Assembly: GCA_015499995.1 (NCBI GenBank) | Contig: JADNRV010000013.1 | Span: 1-64,000 of the forward strand | Source of the DNA: Flammula alnicola | Taxonomy: Eukaryota; Basidiomycota; Agaricomycetes; Agaricales; Strophariaceae | DNA length: 64,000 nt | Direction: 5' to 3' | In this document: positions 42,557 through 54,885 of the stretch, piece after piece | Position numbering within the stretch: position 1 is the first letter of the stretch | Layout: the number at the start of each line of letters is the position of its first letter | Program-made: the position numbers and the translations under genes | Notes under the pieces: model-generated | Database searches by the model: none | The model's input: only the letters and a program-made list of their open reading frames with translations | What the model was told of the DNA's origin: nothing

Positions 42557-42823
42557 ATGCCATCAACGTCGTCTTTCATCAAATTTGCCAAGAACCCATT
42601 GACCTATAACGAGAGAATCAGAAGAGAGAAAGCACAGGTATTCACAGTCTTCTAAAACATCAGTCTCTAGCGAGGGCTCACAAACCTATAGGCCACACTT
42701 GCAGCCCAAAGCGCGAGCCCGACTCTGGACTTTGGTTCGGTCACGATTGTTAACCCAGTACGTCAAGGATACTTGCGACAGCTTAGCCAATTGACGTATC
42801 AAATAGGTATACTGCGGACCTAA
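42557..42823 (+). CDS. Possible 70-aa spliced small protein
   Basis: Exon 42557-42637 (27 codons: MPSTSSFIKFAKNPLTYNER, IRREKAQ). A 54-nt intron (42638-42691) has GTATTC...CTATAG ends and typical length. Exon 42692-42823 (ATLAAQSASPTLDFGSVTIV, NPVRQGYLRQLSQLTYQIGI, LRT, TAA) joins in frame. No family is recognised. The first exon has the charge pattern of a short helical protein. A chance in-frame join cannot be excluded (one in three), and a base loss downstream could hide a longer C-terminus. Confidence 0.35.
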
Positions 42824-43641
42824 CCCATCCGAGGCCCTGAGGTGTCAGATCCTAAGAACGCTGGAAACATGTTCATTCCAATTCGCAGACAGAGCCTCCC
42901 GAAGAGAGGTCCGTCGTGGCAGCTACAGAGGACCCTCGCCTGGCCAGTCGCCCCCCGGGCCTCGAGCGTGTGCTTTAAAGTTGATCTGGCATGAAGAGAA
43001 GGCAATGCCGTTTCGGCGGGCTCCGAGCCGTCACGGTGGGTTGGGAGAAGAACCAAAGAGCTTCTAAGAGTATACCCAGAAAAACATGAGGGCGCATCAT
43101 CCCGGACCCACTGGTCCACGTGGAGTTCGACAGAGATCAAAATACCGGCATGTGGTGGACAAATACGCAGAGAGATTTGAATACTTTATCGATATTAATG
43201 TATACCGTGGAGGCGATATCCCGTATTATTTCGAGTGACACTGAATGACAAATTGTCTCGTTGGAAACAACATTGCGCAGCCCGAGATCGGACCGTGCTA
43301 GTTTGGATATTCATTGATTTTCAGTATAAATTCGTGCTTTATTTTCGGAGTGTTGAGGGATGTATGAATAGAAGACGATGGTCATTGGATGCGTAAAGAG
43401 AAGGACCGGAGAAAAAGGTGTTTACTATAGGATAATGACTCGGAGAGCGCTCGGCGACAGAAAGAGGGCATCTGTGACATGTGACAGAAATGTAATTCTT
43501 GCTCAGCCCGGTCCTCCTTTCTTTCCTTCTCTCTGTCGTCAACCTTCAGGACTTAGAATTCGTTGCTCCGTCCAAGGTTCCACTATATCTAGGCTCTCCG
43601 CCACATATCCCAGTAAGTATCCTCTACCATCACCATAGACC
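42824..43641. other. Intergenic leader region upstream of RSP5
   Basis: Contains open stretches of up to ~105 codons on the minus strand (42820-43140) without domain or start context. A pyrimidine-rich stretch at ~43507-43550 lies just upstream of the RSP5 start and is probably its core promoter/leader. Confidence 0.4.
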
Positions 43642-46600
43642 ATGACTGCTGTCCCTGGTCCACTGTAAGCGCTCTTATTGTCGTCAATTTCATCGTTTCA
43701 CAATCATCTTTTGTTTCTTGGTTCCAGGACGAAGAAGATCAGGGTCACAGGTCAGTACTTTCGTATTTCATTTTACCTGGGAGCTTGATTCATGTTCTCC
43801 TTTACTCATAGTTGTTGCCGCCGATGGATTGTCCAAGCGGGATGTCTTCCGTCTGCCTGATCCCTTTGCGGTTATCACTGTCGATGGTGAACAGACAAAT
43901 ACCACAAGCGTCATCAAAAAGACACTGAACCCTTACTGGAATGAGAGTTTCGATATGTAAGCATTCCGGAATACAAAACTCGTCTTGGCTGCCTTACTAA
44001 TTCACCCCCTTTAATAGAACCGTCAAAGACTCTTCCGTCGTAGCTGTTCAGATTTTTGACCAGCGCAAGTTCAAGAGAAAGGATCAGGGATTTTTGGGCG
44101 TGGTCAATGTGCGAGTCAGCGACGTTCTGGATCTTGAATTGGGCGGTCATGGTGAGTCTCGAGTTTGTGCGGGTCTAGCACAGCATTTGATAGCAAATCT
44201 GATCCCAACCTCAGAAATGCTCACATTGGACCTCAAAAAATCTAATGATAACCTTGTTGTACATGGCAAGCTTATCATGTACCTCTCCACGAATGTTGCC
44301 CAGCCTATATCCAATCCTGGGCCGTTGCAGGTATCCGGTCTGACTACCGCTTTATCCGAAATGGGACTGGGAACAAACTCTCCATCCGCAAGCACGTCCA
44401 ACCTCACCCTGAACACTTCAACGACCACTGGCGCACTCTCTAGATCTACAAGTTCCCACGCCACAGGGACGGACGCTGCAGGTCCATCTACCGTAACAAC
44501 ATCAAATGGCACTTCTCCCGCAACCGCCACCTCGGAAGATACAAGCCAATCCCAACCCGTTAATCCTGCTTCACGGCCAATTAGCACAGCTGCTTCTACC
44601 ACTACTGCCTCCGCTGCCACTTCGACAACAACACCTCCAACTGCTGCCGCCACTGCATCGACATCTCCTGCACAAACGACGCAACAAAACGCACAGATGC
44701 GTAACTTCAATCCTAACGTCGATCAATATGGAGCTCTGCCGTCTGGTTGGGAGCGACGTATTGATCCTCTAGGACGGACTTATTACGTCGATCATAATAC
44801 CCGTACAACTACATGGAATCGGCCCTCGGCGAGTGCGGCTGTGAACACCTCTGCTCAAGACAGCGAGACCAATGCCGCTCGTGACCAACATTCGCGGCGT
44901 ATCCTCGCCGATGACCTTCTTGAAGCTAATAATCCGTCCTACCGTGCCAGCACCGTTCCTGGACAAGCCACAACATCACAAACAGAAGCACCGGCGGCCA
45001 TCTCTACGGGTACAGCCACCACGGCGGGATCAGGAAGTCTACCGAATGGATGGGAAGAGAGGTATACACCGGAAGGTCGTCCTTACTATGTCGACCACAA
45101 TACTCGAACTACAACATGGGTAGATCCTCGCCGACAGACGATCATTCGTGTTATGGGTCCCAATGGACAAGGGTCGGGTCTCCAACCTCAGACCATCTCT
45201 CAACTTGGACCATTGCCCTCAGGATGGGAGATGCGGCTTACGTCGACCGCCCGGGTGTACTTTGTGGATCATAACACCAAGACGACGACTTGGGACGACC
45301 CGCGTCTGCCCTCGACCCTGGACTCGAATGTGCCGCAGTACAAGCGCGACTTTAGGAGGAAGCTCATTTACTTCAGAAGTCAGCCAGCTATGCGTGCCCA
45401 ACCTGGCAATTGCCAAATCAAGATCAGACGAAACCATATCTTTGAGGACAGTTACGCGGAGATCATGCGACAGACGCCTAATGACCTCAAGAAACGATTG
45501 ATGATCAAGTTCGACGGCGAGGATGGTTTGGATTATGGTGGTTTGTCAAGGTGGGTTTTGATTTTGACTAATCCAATAGACCAGCGCTTACAGAGGTCCT
45601 ACATTGCAGAGAGTTCTTCTTCCTCTTATCTCACGAGATGTTCAATCCCTTCTACTGTCTCTTTGAATACTCGGCCCACGACAACTATACCCTGCAGATC
45701 AATCCTGCGTCTGGCGTCAACCCTGAGCATTTGAACTACTTCAAGTTTATCGGACGATGCCTCGGACTTGGTATCTTCCATCGCCGGTTCCTGGACGCTT
45801 ACTTCATCGTCAGTTTCTACAAGATGATTCTGAAGAAGAAGGTAACGCTCTCTGATCTGGAGAGCGTCGACGCTGAGCTGCACCGTGGTATGACTTGGAT
45901 GCTGTGAGTGGCAATCGCCTACAACTTTCTAAAGTGTTATTAAGCGACTCCATTACAGTGAGAATGACATCACGGAGATTATTGATGAGACATTCACGAC
46001 GACGGAAGAGCGCTTTGGCGAGATGGTTACTATCGAGCTCAAGCCCGGTGGTGCCGATGTGCCGGTGACGGAGGAGAATAAGAAAGAATATGTGGAGTCT
46101 GTGGTTGAATATCGTATCTCCAAGCGGGTGAAGGAACAGTTCGAGGCATTCATGTCAGGTTTCAGCGAGCTCATTCCTCAAGATCTGATCACCGTGTTTG
46201 ATGAACGAGAGCTCGAGCTGCTCATTGGTGGCATGTCTGAGATCGATGTGTACGTCTTATTTTGCCAATCAAGGATGTTTTTCTGTATGCTGATCATCAC
46301 TGTTAATTTTATTCAGTGACGACTGGACAAAGTTCACGGATTATCGCGGTTATGAGATGAACGATGAGGTTATCCAGTGGTTCTGGAAGTGTGTGCGGAG
46401 CTGGCCTCCCGAGCGGAAGTCGCGCCTGCTGCAATTCGCGACGGGCACGTCTCGTATTCCAGTCAACGGTTTCAAGGACCTCCAAGGCTCTGATGGCCCA
46501 AGACGGTTTACGATCGAGAAGTCGGGCGACCCATCGCAGCTGCCAAAGAGCCACACCTGTTTCAATCGTATCGACCTACCGCCTTACAAGGATTATGCGA

Positions 46601-46713
46601 GCTTGGAACATAAGCTGACGCTGGCTGTTGAGTACGTAATGTTTTTCTTCATTTTATTTTTCTTCAGGTACTAACTTCCTCGCAGGGAAACCGTTGGGTT
46701 CGGACAAGAGTAA
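43642..46713 (+). CDS. RSP5: HECT E3 ubiquitin ligase, NEDD4/Rsp5 family (C2-WW-WW-WW-HECT)
   Basis: Rsp5-type ligases ubiquitinate membrane transporters and adaptors for endocytosis and sorting. N-terminal C2 domain: [72 protein letters not shown] Ser/Thr/Ala-rich linker leads to three WW domains: [40 protein letters not shown] and [20 protein letters not shown], each followed by NTRTTTW or NTKTTTW. The HECT domain begins [20 protein letters not shown]. It continues [40 protein letters not shown] and [20 protein letters not shown]. The catalytic Cys is in [14 protein letters not shown]. It ends ETVGFGQE. Two tiny N-terminal exons and five further introns splice with agreeing phases (first ATG 43642). 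It appears intact. Confidence 0.96.
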
Positions 46714-47620
46714 ACAAACCCCTCGCACGCCATCATCAGCATTCATCTTTATCGCGTCTCGTTGCCGTCTTTTCTTTATCTTTCACGTTTATGCTCCTCA
46801 TTCCTCATGCTTGACCGCCAGTTTTACTTGTTTATAAAGCCGTAAGTTTAAACTTCCCGTCATTTTTTTCTTTGTACATCTACGACCTTATTCTGTCTGT
46901 ACCCGCCTTTTCATGCCCATTTTCGCTGCTATTGCCCGTCTTATTTCAATTTACCTCCTTTATTTGCAATTCCATGGCAAGCCACAGAGATCCAAGGTGA
47001 CGTGCTGTCATACATATGTAATTCGCGGACTTGATTTCTTTATTTGTTCCTCTCTTTGTCGTGTTTTGTCCGATTTACATGTCATCTTACTAGTACTTTC
47101 TTTCCGACGGCGTAGTCGGTCTTACTTCACATAAACATTTGCTTATGGATTTATCGTCTTATTGAGCATGAGTGCTCCTGTCGGAGGGTATCGAAGAACG
47201 TCGAAGTGTGCTACTTCTTTGTCGTGCATTAACACTGCTAGCGCTAGTGAACGACGCTAAAGCCCTAGTACTTCCTACTAGTACTTTATCCAAGCGATTA
47301 ACATATCTCCATGTATGTACATCTGGAATGGAAGGATAGAATAGAAAAAAGACGGAGAACAAGTCGAAATAGATGTAATACTACTACTGGTCATAATGTA
47401 CATGTACAATGCGTGCAAACATACATCGTGTAATCCTCGTATTAAAACCTTTTGGAAGAAATTGCGGTGTATACATATAAATTAGTTGCGAGAACCGTAA
47501 AGAAAGAAATGACTGAAGTCATCTACATAGTGTTGACAGCAAAAACTCTACACCCTCGCCCCCTCAAATTCAAAGAAATATTAGAAAAATATTACATACT
47601 CACACTGGAAAATCCGTCGC
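46714..47620. other. Convergent 3' region between RSP5 and ABD1
   Basis: About 900 bp of AT- and T-rich sequence; the right part should hold the ABD1 3' end. TACTAGTACTTT (~47088-47099 and ~47276-47287) and nearby CTAGTACTTC form a small palindromic cluster. No gene was seen. Confidence 0.5.
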
Positions 47621-50039
47621 TCATCGCTTTTCAAAAGCGAACGCGATGTATATATCTGGCGGAAAAAATAATGGTTTTGCGAAAAAGGAAAGATCACAGG
47701 TAAACTTACTCGCAGCCTCCCACTGATCCTCATCCATGGCGCTCGCACCATCTTCGTCGACAACCTTCATTCTCACCAGGAGCGGTTTGAATTCCGGATG
47801 GTCCTGGTGCTCTGCGAACACCTGATGGAACTCTTCCTTGTAAACCGGGAAAAGCCCGTAATCCGCTGCCATCCTGAGGTTCAAAAGATGCGATTAGTAT
47901 CAGTGACGATAAAGTGAGAAATGTGCAAAGTACAAAAGAAGCACAAAGGCAAGGCGGCCGAGGGGTGAAGGAAGCAAATAGGGAGAAAACAAAAATAATG
48001 CTGCAAGGAGAAAGAAGGCCTGGAAGCAAGAAAGAAAGACGGAGAAAACTAAACTGAGGAGGCAAGCGAAAGCACTCGGGTAGGAAATGAATACAACATG
48101 ATACATATCAGCCTGCGATGAGAAAGTACGCGGTTATCAGACTAGGCCCAGGCCAAGACGAGGGCGCGTCGGAATGGCGCAAAGTTACACAATCCACAAT
48201 CGCAAACTCAAAACTGACATCGGCATACGATGCGGTAGCGATGCCCATAACCGCCGTGGAAGACGTGGGAGCTGACAAAATAAACGGGAAGTTGCGACGA
48301 AGGAGATAAATGAAACTCGCCAATACGGAACCCGGTGTCGATCGACGGCTCGTGGAAAAATGGCTATAGGCACACACATCGGTCACCCTATGCGCCGAGC
48401 GAACGCGTCTAGGTCCACAAATGACTCAAGGGAAATGAGATAACGACAGAGGGAACGTTGAAATTTTTGTATACAGAAGGAAGGAATGAATTGGGATAAA
48501 TAACGCACTGTACAAAATTATCCCACTGCACGACATATTCTGGGACGTTTTCCACGGCGTCCTGGAGGAAGAACCAGTACTTGTGTCCAAACAACGGCCT
48601 CTCGCGGTTCTCGAATGTTATCTTGTACACCGAGTTACCGAACGATAGCTCGTCGGTGTTCGGAGGAATGTCGTCTAGATGTTCTCTGAAGGCGGTACAT
48701 TCGAGAGCGATCCATCGAAGAAGAATAGAAAAACGAACAGATCAGAGTCAGAAGGACATATAATAGGTAAGAGAAATAGATAAGAGAAGTACACGCACAG
48801 GAGCAGATCAGCATTCGGTATCGTCCCGATAAACACCCCACCGGGTCGTAGATGTCGGCTGACATTGTCAAGCATACACCGCGCTTTCTCAACCGTTTCG
48901 AAAGCGTAGTGCATGCAGAACTGCATCGAGACGACGTCAAAGGGCTGCGCAAGTTTGGTAGGTGGAAAAGCCTTTGAAAGGGGCTGGGTGTAGCAATCTA
49001 TGGCGGCAAAAGTTGCATCGAAGCGGGGTTGCTTTAGGGTGCTCCAACGACCTCGGGCTTGGTCTATCGATACAGCCGCGATATCTAATTTACGAGTTAG
49101 CGAAACTAGGGCAAAGAGAACAGACACAATGGACATACCGGCGCCCACTAACTCCTTGACATGGGCTTTTGCCCATTTTGTCATGTCGCCACCCTTTCCA
49201 CACCCCATATCGAGCACCTTGCCTTGAGCCATGCGCGGGCGGCCTGGACCCGATAACTGGCCTGCAACAAGACTTTTCTGCAGCGCTGGATGTCCAAATC
49301 GTGTGATGAGTACGGATTTGACCCAGTTGTTAAAGTTTTTGAGGCCGATGATAGGCGATTCGAGCCGTTGGACGACACCCACATCGGGACGTGAGTTGTC
49401 TACAGATAAGCTATTAGATGAAAGACAAAAAAACAATGGAAAAAAGGACTTGCAATGCTCCACGACGACACCTACGTCGCCTGCATGCCTCTTTCCTGGT
49501 CGGGCGTCAATTAGCTCTGGTTCGTCGCTAGCGGCGCGTTTCCGTTTTCCGGTGAGGCGGGCAACGCCCTCACCGCGATAGTTCCTATACATCTCGATTT
49601 CAGACTGGGACAATGGAATCAGAACAGAGTCGGGCTTTGAGATACGCTTCTTTGGATTGTAGGGTATCGAGTTGGGCGGAGGCATCGCAGGTGAGGCGGT
49701 TGAACGGGGCGGCAGCGAGTCTGCAGAGGACGAGGACGGTCGGGGAGATTCTACGATTGAGTGACGTCTTGAAGTGGGCGGCGATATATAGTTTATGTCC
49801 ATGGAGGACCTGCGTATCGGCTCTACGGATGCGAGTGTGTCGTCTGTCTGGGTGGAAAGGAGGGAGTGTATGTTAGAGGGACGATGTGCGGGGTGGTCGT
49901 CGTCGTCGTTGAGGAGAACAGAGAGATGGGTAGCTCGTCTGTGAACTGTGGGGGACTGAGGAGTCCTTTGGAAGAGTTGGAGGGGAGAGTCGACGGGGGA
50001 GTTGAGGACAGCATCGCGCACAGGATCAAACGCTGGCAT
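47621..50039 (-). CDS. ABD1: mRNA cap guanine-N7 methyltransferase (Abd1)
   Basis: Transfers a methyl group from SAM to the N7 of the mRNA cap guanine in the nucleus. The disordered N-terminus ([20 protein letters not shown] ...) precedes [59 protein letters not shown] and the SAM motif [21 protein letters not shown]. Next come [15 protein letters not shown] and [20 protein letters not shown], then [40 protein letters not shown] and [20 protein letters not shown], all classic Abd1/RNMT motifs. The end is [20 protein letters not shown] ... [18 protein letters not shown]. The intron at 49400-49453 has a GC donor (T|GCAAGT). The intron at 47874-48508 is 635 nt, about tenfold longer than its neighbours. 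The frame is otherwise intact. Confidence 0.94.
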
Positions 50040-50110
50040 ATTTCATAAAAAAACAATCTCATCCTCATTTTCAGACTACTACTACTATTCGCTGATGTAA
50101 GCTCCTCCCA

Positions 50111-53100
50111 CTATCGACCCACTCCGCTCAGCCAGCCCACAAGATCCTCAGTCGAGCGCTAAAAAATTATCAGTCGTCTCTTCGCTCTATGCATACACGT
50201 ATCATACCTCTGCATAGGAACTCTTCGCCAGGATGCTGTCCAACGCCTGCGCCAGCGATTGATTATATTTAGACGTGTCCTTGTCCTAGTGCATCAAGGC
50301 GTGTCATTTGCTGGGAACATCTTTCCTATCACCCATCTCTTACCTTGAAATACTCCTCAATCGCCGCATAGTCTTTCTGGCTCGAGTAAAACTCCGAAGA
50401 GTACTATCCCCATCTCAGCACGTGTCCTGGTCATACATTCCCTCCACTAACTCACCTTGACAAGGTTCCCAAGCGTAAAGGTGGCTTCGAATCGCTTGTA
50501 CAGCTACAAATAACAGTCAGACTGCATCCGCAACCACAATATCACAACGTCACTCACCACGTCATACTCTTCCTGCAGGTACTTAGTCAAGAGCCTCCTA
50601 GCTTTGAAATTTGCACCCATGAAACCGAAAAAGTAGATAACGTCTTGATCCCGCGCCTTGTTTGTGATAAACTTGGTCGTTTCCTCAAGAAGAGCTGGGT
50701 CTTGAGTCGCTCCCATACCACGGCTGCGTCAATCCAAATTCAGGCGCTTTAACATCAACAACCATCTGAAACAACTCACATCGCAGCCATCTTCTCCGAG
50801 GGCGTCTTGGGCTTGTCATGGATCCTGATCATCGCATCGTACTCTGCACGGCCTCCATACTTGACAGCCTGTAGAAAAGAAAAGTCATCAATCGTCTTTA
50901 TCGGGCACAAAAAAGAGAGAAAAGAGTGTACAGCAAAGAAAACGGGACGTAGCAAATCCGCAGGGATCTTGGAATCGTCTCCGGTCTCGTTGTAGTGTCG
51001 GAACCTGCTCTGCAGCTCCTTGATAACTCTACATCGAAGATTAGAAATAGAAGTGTTCAGACGGCGCCACATTAGACATAAAAAATGATGGCGCACCCTT
51101 CATCTCCTGCTCCAACAGCTTGTTCGACGGCCAGCGTCCTCAAGAGTGACGTATCCCTTGATTCTTTTTCGGCATATTCATACCCTAATTTCTCCACCAA
51201 AGGCACAAAGAGAGTCTGCATTTCATCAATTCGGTCAGCTGTCACAATTCAAATGACGACACTCACGCGGCGGAATGCATTCAGTTTATCCACAACCTCA
51301 GGGTGCTCCCACCAGATGGACAACAATTCTCCAACACCATTACCAATAACCTGCCAGACCAAGTCTGTGGAAACCAGCGTCAGCATCGTCTACAAATATC
51401 ACAGCGCAAAATGGTACATACACTCCTTTTCGTTCTTCCACAAATCCACAAGGGTCAATGAGCTGCTCAATGTCGCGAGGCCTGCCTTGGACAACGCAAA
51501 CGAATCTTGTGCCAGTCCCATCCTGTCGTTCAAAGAAAACACAGAGTCCTCTTTGGCTGCTTCAGCCGCAATCTGCGCGAGACGCTCTGGGGTGTAAAGC
51601 ACGCGATCTACCATAAAACATTAGACATCGACAACCAAAGTGGAGAGAAGGCAAGTAATGTACGCACAAACACCAGTAGTGTCAGCGTTCAACTTGAACG
51701 GCTTGGTCGTGTCCAAAGCGATGGCCGTCTGCCGCTCTTGCAGAATGGCAGAGGTGTCTACGGAAGACTTCCCGTCCTTCGTCGACAAAAGGCTCAAAGG
51801 AATGTTCCTGTAGACATATGCATTAACTCCCTCGTCCTCATCCCAGTCAAAAGGACTTGCCAAATGGTCTCGTTGTCCTTGGGATCGGCAGGTCCAGTCT
51901 CCAAGAACCGATCCTGGCGAATATGAATGCCCTTAGAGTCCTCCGTGACAGTAAGGACGGGGTATCCAATCTTAGTGATCCAGTTCTCCATAAGTTGAGT
52001 GATATTGACTCCAGTCGCGGTACTGATACCCTCCCAAAGATCGTGCGTGACGCTGTTGGCAAACAACTTCTTCTTTAGGTACAGAGAAACGCCTTTGAGG
52101 AACTTCTCTTCGCCGACATAGTTGGAAAGCATGCGAAGAACTGGAGGAAAACTCAGTTGACTACAGGAACAACTCACAGAAGTACACTTGAGACGTACCA
52201 GAGGCAGCTTTCGAGTACGACAAGGCGTCAAAAATCTGAAAATGTGGGCATTAGTTGAGGCGATGTAGGTCCGAAACAGGATACGAACCTGGTTAATATG
52301 GTTAGCATCAGGGCAATCGACTTCGATTGGATGAGAAGAAAGTTTGGCGTCTAGGGCGAGTGCACTGTTGAGATGCTCCGTAATGAATTCCGAAGTGACT
52401 CGCCACTCTGGGAAAACTCTGCAGGATGGAATACTGGTCAATTCATAATCCAAACTCGAGGAATATATCTACTTGCTTGTCGGGGATGATGACTTCACCC
52501 ATCTGCCAGTTAACGGTCATACGCAGTTACAAATATTCAGTTTGTCAATAGAACATACCAGCGTTGCGAAACCTATAAGAAAATCGGTAAATCATCATTT
52601 CCGTCCAGGAAAAAGAGGGCACACCTTCATTCAAATAGAGGTAGTTCCACCATTCCATGGTTGTAATATTGCCGAACCTTAGAACAAATTCAGCTGGATA
52701 CCGAACATAAAAAGGGGTTATTCAATACCACATGTGAGCGACTTCATGGCTTTGAACAGATGCAACGCGCTTTTTGGCTTGCTGGTCTGCTCGTTTAGGG
52801 TCAAGCAGGAACGCACTCGTTCTACCGGTGATTAAACCCCAGTTCTCCATAGCACCTGCATCGAAGTCGCTTGCCTGAGGAAGGCGTTGAATCGACAACA
52901 GAAACCAAGAGACAGAATGTACTTACAACAAGAGTATCTAGCTTGGGAAGAGGATACTCGACGTCGAAGACCTTTTCGTATAGAGGCAAAACGGCAGCCT
53001 TGACGTCAAGAGCGAATTGAGCTTGATGTATGACATCGGAAGTCGCTATGGTGAACCCTCAGTTTAAACAAGATACCGTCTTTACGGTGTGTGCGACTCA

Positions 53101-54029
53101 CTGTAAATGCGAAGGGGGACAGTCTTTCCACTCAAAGGCATGACAACAGACTTCTCCAAGAACTCAAAGTGGCCGTTGGCGAACGCGACAATATAGGAAG
53201 ACATTGGTGGTGTCGTCTCGTACTTAGTGATCTTCCACTTCTCATTCCGGGTGGTCGCGATAATATCTGCGATATCGGCGGGAGTATTTACACCTGGCTC
53301 GATGACTTCCTCCGAGATGGCTGGCATGTTGCTCAAACTGACAGTATCTGCACGCGAGATCAAGGTGATGGCGAACGTTGCTTTGAGAAGAGGCTCATCC
53401 CAGCACGGAAAAGCACGTCTGGCTGCAGTGGGCTGGAAAATTGGCGGACTTTAGCGATCCGTAGAGTAATCATACATTTAATACACGTACTTCGAACTGG
53501 GTAAGAGCGTAGTTCTTCGTCTTGCCTTCATGCTCCCAAGAGGACTTGTAATATCCCAACATGTTTCCGGTAAGCTTTCCCGAGAATGCGATCTTCAGTT
53601 CAGCCTTCGAGCCGGCAGGAAGCACATCGTTCAACTGGTAAGTTGTGCGTTCTTGGGCTTTATCGAAAGAGGAGAAAGTTGCAACTTGTTCCGCCTTTAA
53701 TGCATCGGAGTAGATAGTTCTGATAGGATATGTGATTATTTCCAACAGACAGAAAGAATAAAAAAAGACCAAAAACGCACGCTTTGCCAAGATCCAGTTC
53801 GGAAGTGTTGAGGACGATCTTTGGTGTATCTGCCTTTACATCGAGGCTTGAACCAGCGTCAGAAAACACGTCTAGTAGACAAGTTACTCGATACATACCT
53901 AACCTTCACCAAACCTTGGAATGTGAGTTCCTCGAGGTCGGTCTTTATGGTGACGTCGTAATGGGTAGGTCTGACATTGGTTGGCAGACGGTACTTGTCT
54001 GCATCACCGGAAGGAGCGGTATTGGACAT
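50111..54029 (-). CDS. APE2: M1-family zinc aminopeptidase (puromycin-sensitive aminopeptidase / Ape2 / Aap1 type)
   Basis: Metalloprotease removing N-terminal residues from peptides. The start chosen is MSNTAPSGDADKYRLPTNVR at ATG 54027-54029. The N-terminal beta domain follows: PTHYDVTIKTDLEELTFQGL, SSFDKAQERTTYQLNDVLPA and AFSGKLTGNMLGYYKSSWEH. Then come PTAARRAFPCWDEPLLKATF, the exopeptidase motif GAMENWGLITGR, and the zinc site HEVAHMWFGN with the downstream Glu in LYLNEGFATLM. Further on are RMLSNYVGEEKFLKGVSLYL and ENWITKIGYPVLTVTED. The alpha-solenoid end includes YFFGFMGANFKARRLLTKYL, and the last exons give STEDLVGWLSGVGR. More than a dozen short introns are present. The open frame extends upstream (to ~54419) with an Arg/Ser-rich leader lacking acidic residues. 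A longer, organelle-targeted form is possible, as with yeast Ape2. Confidence 0.93.
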
Positions 54030-54885
54030 CTGGGCAAAGTGGAGGTGGTTCGACAACGACGATCTGGCAGATGAGATTAAGGATGAAGAGAGAGGTCTCA
54101 GGTTCAGATTACGGGAATTGGCGGTTTTGGAATGCCTGGACAGGTCACATCTCGGCTTTTGAATGATTTGAGACTGGTGAGCACATGGTCCCTTCTGAAA
54201 ACCCATCCACCTCCTGGTGGTGCTATTGGTTATTTTAGGCTGCACATATACGCGTAATTGGGTTGCGTGTGCACCTCGAGAATGTATGTCTCGAGAGAAG
54301 CATAGAGGGACGCGTCTCTGAACGTGTAGGAAAGAAGACGACATAGGGCGACATGCCGCCCGGTATCGGGGGAATAAATTGCGTTGATTGACCGGCTGCC
54401 ATGTTGTCTCTTTGATCACTAGTCACTACTACTAGTACTCACCCTCGTACTATCCCACATGTACAGGCAGGATCCATTGGCGGGTACGCGACAAAAATAT
54501 TACATTTTCTTTGTTCAAATCGCTAATTGGAAAGACGTGCCATAAGTACCGCATTGCGCAGCAGATGGACCTATCCTATGACCATGATGCAGTGATGGGT
54601 GAGCAAGTTCCGAATGACAAAAATCACTAACATGTATCATTACAATTACAATGGCTTCTGCGGAGCGAAACAAACAGGACAATGCATTTTATTGGAAGGC
54701 CAACCGGACGAGTCAAGGCAGAAAGAAGGTCCTCGTAGAGTCTTAGTAAACACATCAGAATACGTCCAAGGGTCCAGGGATTGTAGAGTTTGATGTTCCA
54801 GCAGTTTGGGCAGATCAAAAGATGTAGCAAAGGAGAGAGAGGAAAGGCAGAAAGCTAGTTTAGCACGAGAGAAAGGGCCTAGAGT
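54030..54885. other. Upstream region of the aminopeptidase gene
   Basis: The minus-strand frame of the aminopeptidase stays open to ~54419 (leader ...RSSLSNHLHFAQ before the chosen Met). The rest, 54420-54885, contains no gene I can support and borders the stop of the next minus-strand gene. Confidence 0.45.

Noticed and set aside
44147..44710. 187-codon minus-strand open stretch opposite RSP5
   Set aside because: Antisense shadow of the Ser/Thr/Ala-rich linker (Val/Ala-rich translation); RSP5 is unambiguous on the + strand.
48118..48309. 63-codon + strand ORF within the long ABD1 intron
   Set aside because: No motif, no splice or promoter support; kept only as part of the intron observation.
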